Assembly: GCA_902561795.1 (NCBI GenBank)
Contig: CACERG010000006.1
Location: 1-64,000, forward strand
DNA: 64,000 nucleotides
Source of the DNA: an uncultured Bacteroidota bacterium
Lineage (GTDB): Bacteria; Bacteroidota; Bacteroidia; Flavobacteriales; Flavobacteriaceae
Direction: 5' to 3'
The notes under the pieces were generated by a model, which was not told where the DNA came from, ran no database searches, and was given only the letters and a program-made list of their open reading frames with translations. Below, piece after piece: positions 62,101-64,000 of this stretch (position 1 is its first letter; every line of letters begins with the position of its first letter). A program made the translations under genes and the position numbers.

Positions 62101-62470
62101 AGCAGGAGTAGGTTCACATGGGCAACTTCAAGGACTAGGCTACCATTGGGAACTCTGGAGCATGTATTCAGGAGGTATTTCAAATCATGATATGTTAAAA
62201 GTTGCCACAATACTTGGAGCAGAGGCTTTGGGATTGGAGAGTGACTTAGGAAGCATTGAAGAAGGTAAATTGGCAGATTTAGTTATTTTAGAAAAAAATC
62301 CGTTGAATAATATCCGAAACACTAACGAAATAAAATATGTTGTTAAAAATGGATTTATTTATGATGCTGAAACTTTGAACATGATTTATCCAAAAGAGAA
62401 AAAGCAAAAATACCAATGGACACAAGAGGCCCCCTCTTTTAATCTACCTGGTATCAAAAAAATAAAATAA
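59126..62470 (+). CDS. Exported PD40-propeller / amidohydrolase fusion
   Basis: An 1114-residue secreted enzyme. A signal peptide (about 1-20, ending LFAQ) precedes a propeller of PD40 repeats (about 40-650), for example YSPDGNSILFLSDRSGGNNV, LSPDGNWLVYGSRFND and ISPDGNSIVFSALNK. A polar linker with a run of acidic and serine residues follows, then an amidohydrolase domain from about residue 690: IPGFVDTHAHLRPAWG with the HxH pair, VGSHGQLQG, and the closing SIEEGKLADLVILEKNPL. Such fusions are common in Bacteroidota and predicted to cleave imidodipeptides or cyclic amides; the substrate is unknown. Confidence 0.9.
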   Translation: MKNFFYTAIIIAFTQLLFAQDNKENEVEKGLPLKATRAIDINTNEGTWISLDVHPSGEKIIFDLLGDIYELPISGGKANRITEGLAFDSQPKYSPDGNSILFLSDRSGGNNVWIIDRSEKDTVQLTKGNTFKMQSADWSSDGNYIAVSKGTRNFKLHLYHKDGGGGSQLIKEPERLKISEPTFSADGRLIWFSQRMGAWQYNARFPQYQLATYDREDGEKEIMTSRYGSAFTPTLSPDGNWLVYGSRFNDQTGLVKRNLITQEEDWLAYPVQRDEQESIAPLGVLPAMSFTPDSKEIIASYGGKIYRIPIDGGEAINIPFKISEKLVMGPQLKFDYPVDDSSTFLVNQIRDSKISPDGNSIVFSALNKLYIMNFKDQIPRRLTNFSFIEAMPAWNKNGKEIAFVTWDEENGGSVYKQRVDKISKPIKMTQELGVYTEPVWSLDNRIVVFKGSSQQFKNSYGPRSFMQKSNLVWLDGKRPGKTKLITKASGLSNPHFAQNDNRIYLNSKDGLVSIKWDGTDMKKYLSVDGITVYGSSHDHNHLLSDTPSAPKKKPSKASILIRAPKGPYALAQINNDIYIVTVPYLGADGAKINVNDPDEADFPSRKLTKFGGQFPSWDSSGNVVYWTLGKTLFRYDILIAKQVDKINKKQEKAIEIENEKKSVSSSSDEDKSTEEYRANEKDILVKIQRAIPKGSLALTNATLITMSGKEIIENGTIILKNNRIEKVGKSNEIVLPKDVREINLEGKYIIPGFVDTHAHLRPAWGLHKNSVWSYAANLAYGVTTTRDPQTGTTDVLTYADMVVAGIIPGPRIYSTGPGLGYWGYNIKSLDHARDVLIQYSKYYNTKTIKMYLTGNRQHRQWIIQAAKEQKLMPTTEGGLDFKLNITQILDGYPGHEHSFPVYPLYKDFIDFVSASKTSYTPTLLVSYGGPWAENYYYATEEVQKDEKINRFTPKSELDRKSRRRNSGWFMKEEYVFEDHAVFVKDLVEANGIAGVGSHGQLQGLGYHWELWSMYSGGISNHDMLKVATILGAEALGLESDLGSIEEGKLADLVILEKNPLNNIRNTNEIKYVVKNGFIYDAETLNMIYPKEKKQKYQWTQEAPSFNLPGIKKIK

Positions 62471-62554
62471 TTACTTTATTCACCAATGCTACACATTATT
62501 AATAGTAACACATCAAAATTTTTTTTCAGTGCCAAGAATCATTTAAAATCTAAA

Positions 62555-64000
62555 ATGCCAAAAGCCTCATTTATTTTTTTATTTCTCATTATACATATGG
62601 TTAAATCTCAAACTCCTTTACCGGAGCACCCTAGACCAGATTTTAATAGGCCAACATGGAAAAATTTAAATGGCTCTTGGGATTTTAAATTTGATTCTGA
62701 TAATAGGGGATTAAAAGAAGGGTGGTTTAAAGGAACAAAATTTGATAAAAAAATAATTGTTCCTTTTCCTTGGGGATCAAAATTATCTAAAGTAAAGGAT
62801 GAAGCTAATATTGGATGGTATTATAGAGAAATTAACATTCCAAAAGACTGGAGAACAAAAAGAACATTTATAACGATTGGAGCTTCAGATTGGGAAACTT
62901 CAGTTTGGATTGATGGAAAATTTGTTGGCAAACATCAAGGAGGTTATGTCCCTTTCTCTTTTGATTTAACGCCCCACTTAAAATATGGCCAAAATCAAAA
63001 ACTTACCATTAGAGTTGATGATGATGCTGGGGATCCAAAAAAATTCAATAGAGGATATGCGTTATATGGAAAACAGGGATATGGTAATGCAAGAGGCATT
63101 TGGCAGACTGTTTATTTAGAAGCTAGAGGGAAAAATTTTATTGATGCAATTCATTTTACCCCAGACATTGATAATAAAAAAGTAAATGTTACAGCATACT
63201 TAGATGGATATGCTTCAAAGGAGTTACCCCTTAAAATAAAAATTGATACTGATAAAGGATCTATAAATCATGAAATTAATTTTAAGCCAGGACAGCTTAA
63301 GCGAAATTTTGACATTAATATTCCAGACATGAGATTATGGAGTCTTGAAGATCCTTATCTATATGATGTAGAAATAAAATTAGAGGATGATACTGTAAAT
63401 TCTTATTTTGGGATGCGAAAAATTTCAACAATAAATCTACCAGGCACTCAGTATCCGTATGTTGCTTTGAATAATCAACCAATTTATCTGCAGTTAGCTC
63501 TTGACCAATCATATCATCCAGAAGGCTTTTACACTTTCCCAAGTGACAAATTCATAAAAGAAGAAATTTTAAGAAGTAAGTCTATAGGATTGAATGGGAT
63601 TAGAATTCATATAAAAGCTGAGGTACCAAGAAAACTTTTTTGGGCAGACAAATTAGGTCTTTTAGTAGTTGAAGATTTACCTAATTCTTGGGGTGATCCA
63701 GATAAATATATGCGAAATGAGTCTGAGTACACACTCAAAGAAATGATAAAAAGAGACTATAATCATCCTTCTATTTTTTCATGGGTTCTATTTAACGAAC
63801 AGTGGGGACTTTCAACCAAAAATGATCCAGAGGATAATAAAAAAAACAAAAGCGAAATACTTCCAGAAACATTTGACTGGGTTACTTCAATGTATTATTT
63901 GGCCAAATCAATGGATAAATCAAGACTTATTGAGGATAATTCATTGTGTTGTGGAGGTGTACACACTGCAACTGATATTAACTCATGGCATGTATATCTT
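62555..64000 (+). CDS. Partial GH2 family glycoside hydrolase
   Basis: First 482 residues of a gene that continues past the right edge. The frame is open to the end. A signal peptide (MPKASFIFLFLIIHMVKSQ) is followed by the GH2 sugar-binding domain (WKNLNGSWDFKFD, IGWYYREINIPKDW, VWIDGKFVGKHQGGYVPFSF). An immunoglobulin-like domain comes next, then the start of the TIM barrel with the catalytic acid in HPSIFSWVLFNEQWG. An ATG at 62486 is in frame too, but the later one gives a cleaner signal peptide. Beta-galactosidase, beta-glucuronidase or a similar activity is possible. Confidence 0.88.
   Translation, partial: MPKASFIFLFLIIHMVKSQTPLPEHPRPDFNRPTWKNLNGSWDFKFDSDNRGLKEGWFKGTKFDKKIIVPFPWGSKLSKVKDEANIGWYYREINIPKDWRTKRTFITIGASDWETSVWIDGKFVGKHQGGYVPFSFDLTPHLKYGQNQKLTIRVDDDAGDPKKFNRGYALYGKQGYGNARGIWQTVYLEARGKNFIDAIHFTPDIDNKKVNVTAYLDGYASKELPLKIKIDTDKGSINHEINFKPGQLKRNFDINIPDMRLWSLEDPYLYDVEIKLEDDTVNSYFGMRKISTINLPGTQYPYVALNNQPIYLQLALDQSYHPEGFYTFPSDKFIKEEILRSKSIGLNGIRIHIKAEVPRKLFWADKLGLLVVEDLPNSWGDPDKYMRNESEYTLKEMIKRDYNHPSIFSWVLFNEQWGLSTKNDPEDNKKNKSEILPETFDWVTSMYYLAKSMDKSRLIEDNSLCCGGVHTATDINSWHVYL

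Noticed and set aside
1-64000. tRNA, rRNA, CRISPR, insertion sequences, prophage
   Set aside because: Intergenic spaces are short and AT-rich, no transposase or integrase motifs occur, and no spaced direct repeats were seen. Small RNAs cannot be excluded by eye.

Overview
The window looks like chromosomal DNA of a low-GC (AT-rich, by eye about one third G+C) member of the Bacteroidota, most likely a marine flavobacterium. The main reasons are a complete gldKLMN block for gliding and type IX secretion, lipoprotein signal peptides, Reg_prop/Y_Y_Y-type propeller sensors, PD40-propeller proteins, a plug domain of TonB-dependent-receptor type, and Bacteroidota-type -7 promoter elements (TAnnTTTG) upstream of several genes. 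No rRNA, tRNA, CRISPR array, insertion sequence or prophage was seen. Coding density is very high and no stretch above 300 bases lacks a gene.

Layout. 1-6.7 kb (minus strand): partial unknown gene, lptE, a sigma-54 enhancer-binding regulator, miaB, then a persulfide-dioxygenase-like metallo-beta-lactamase/rhodanese fusion and a SulP anion transporter. 6.9-15.3 kb (plus): topA, a degenerate arginase-fold protein, gldK, gldL, gldM, gldN and a clear terminator. 15.4-28.3 kb: housekeeping and accessory metabolism (trxB, a NagB/PIG-L fusion, an M20 amidohydrolase, an SLC13 transporter, a VanX-like dipeptidase with a serine hydrolase, a DUF3078 barrel, an SDR, a methyltransferase, a YqaA-like protein).

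28.4-45.4 kb is the most unusual part. It is a signalling island with two very large transmembrane propeller/SpoIIE phosphatases flanking a three-gene operon (RsbW-like kinase, STAS antagonist, GAF-PAS-class III nucleotide cyclase). A tandemly duplicated pair of lipoprotein genes lies beside the operon, and tail to tail with the cyclase is a gene for a PycTM/DUF5706-like membrane protein, the effector family of Pycsar cyclic-nucleotide defence. No sigma factor is present. My reading is a partner-switching pathway that may control a cyclase and, through it, a membrane effector.

45.5-53.3 kb is an eight-gene operon with every step of non-phosphorylative L-fucose catabolism: permease, mutarotase, dehydrogenase, lactonase, UxaA-type dehydratase, second dehydrogenase, diketo-acid hydrolase and L-lactate oxidation. 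53.3-57.6 kb has a fused trehalose-phosphate synthase/phosphatase divergent from a GH15 enzyme. 57.6-64 kb holds a TolB-like propeller protein, a histidine phosphatase, a giant propeller-amidohydrolase fusion and a truncated GH2 glycosidase running off the end.
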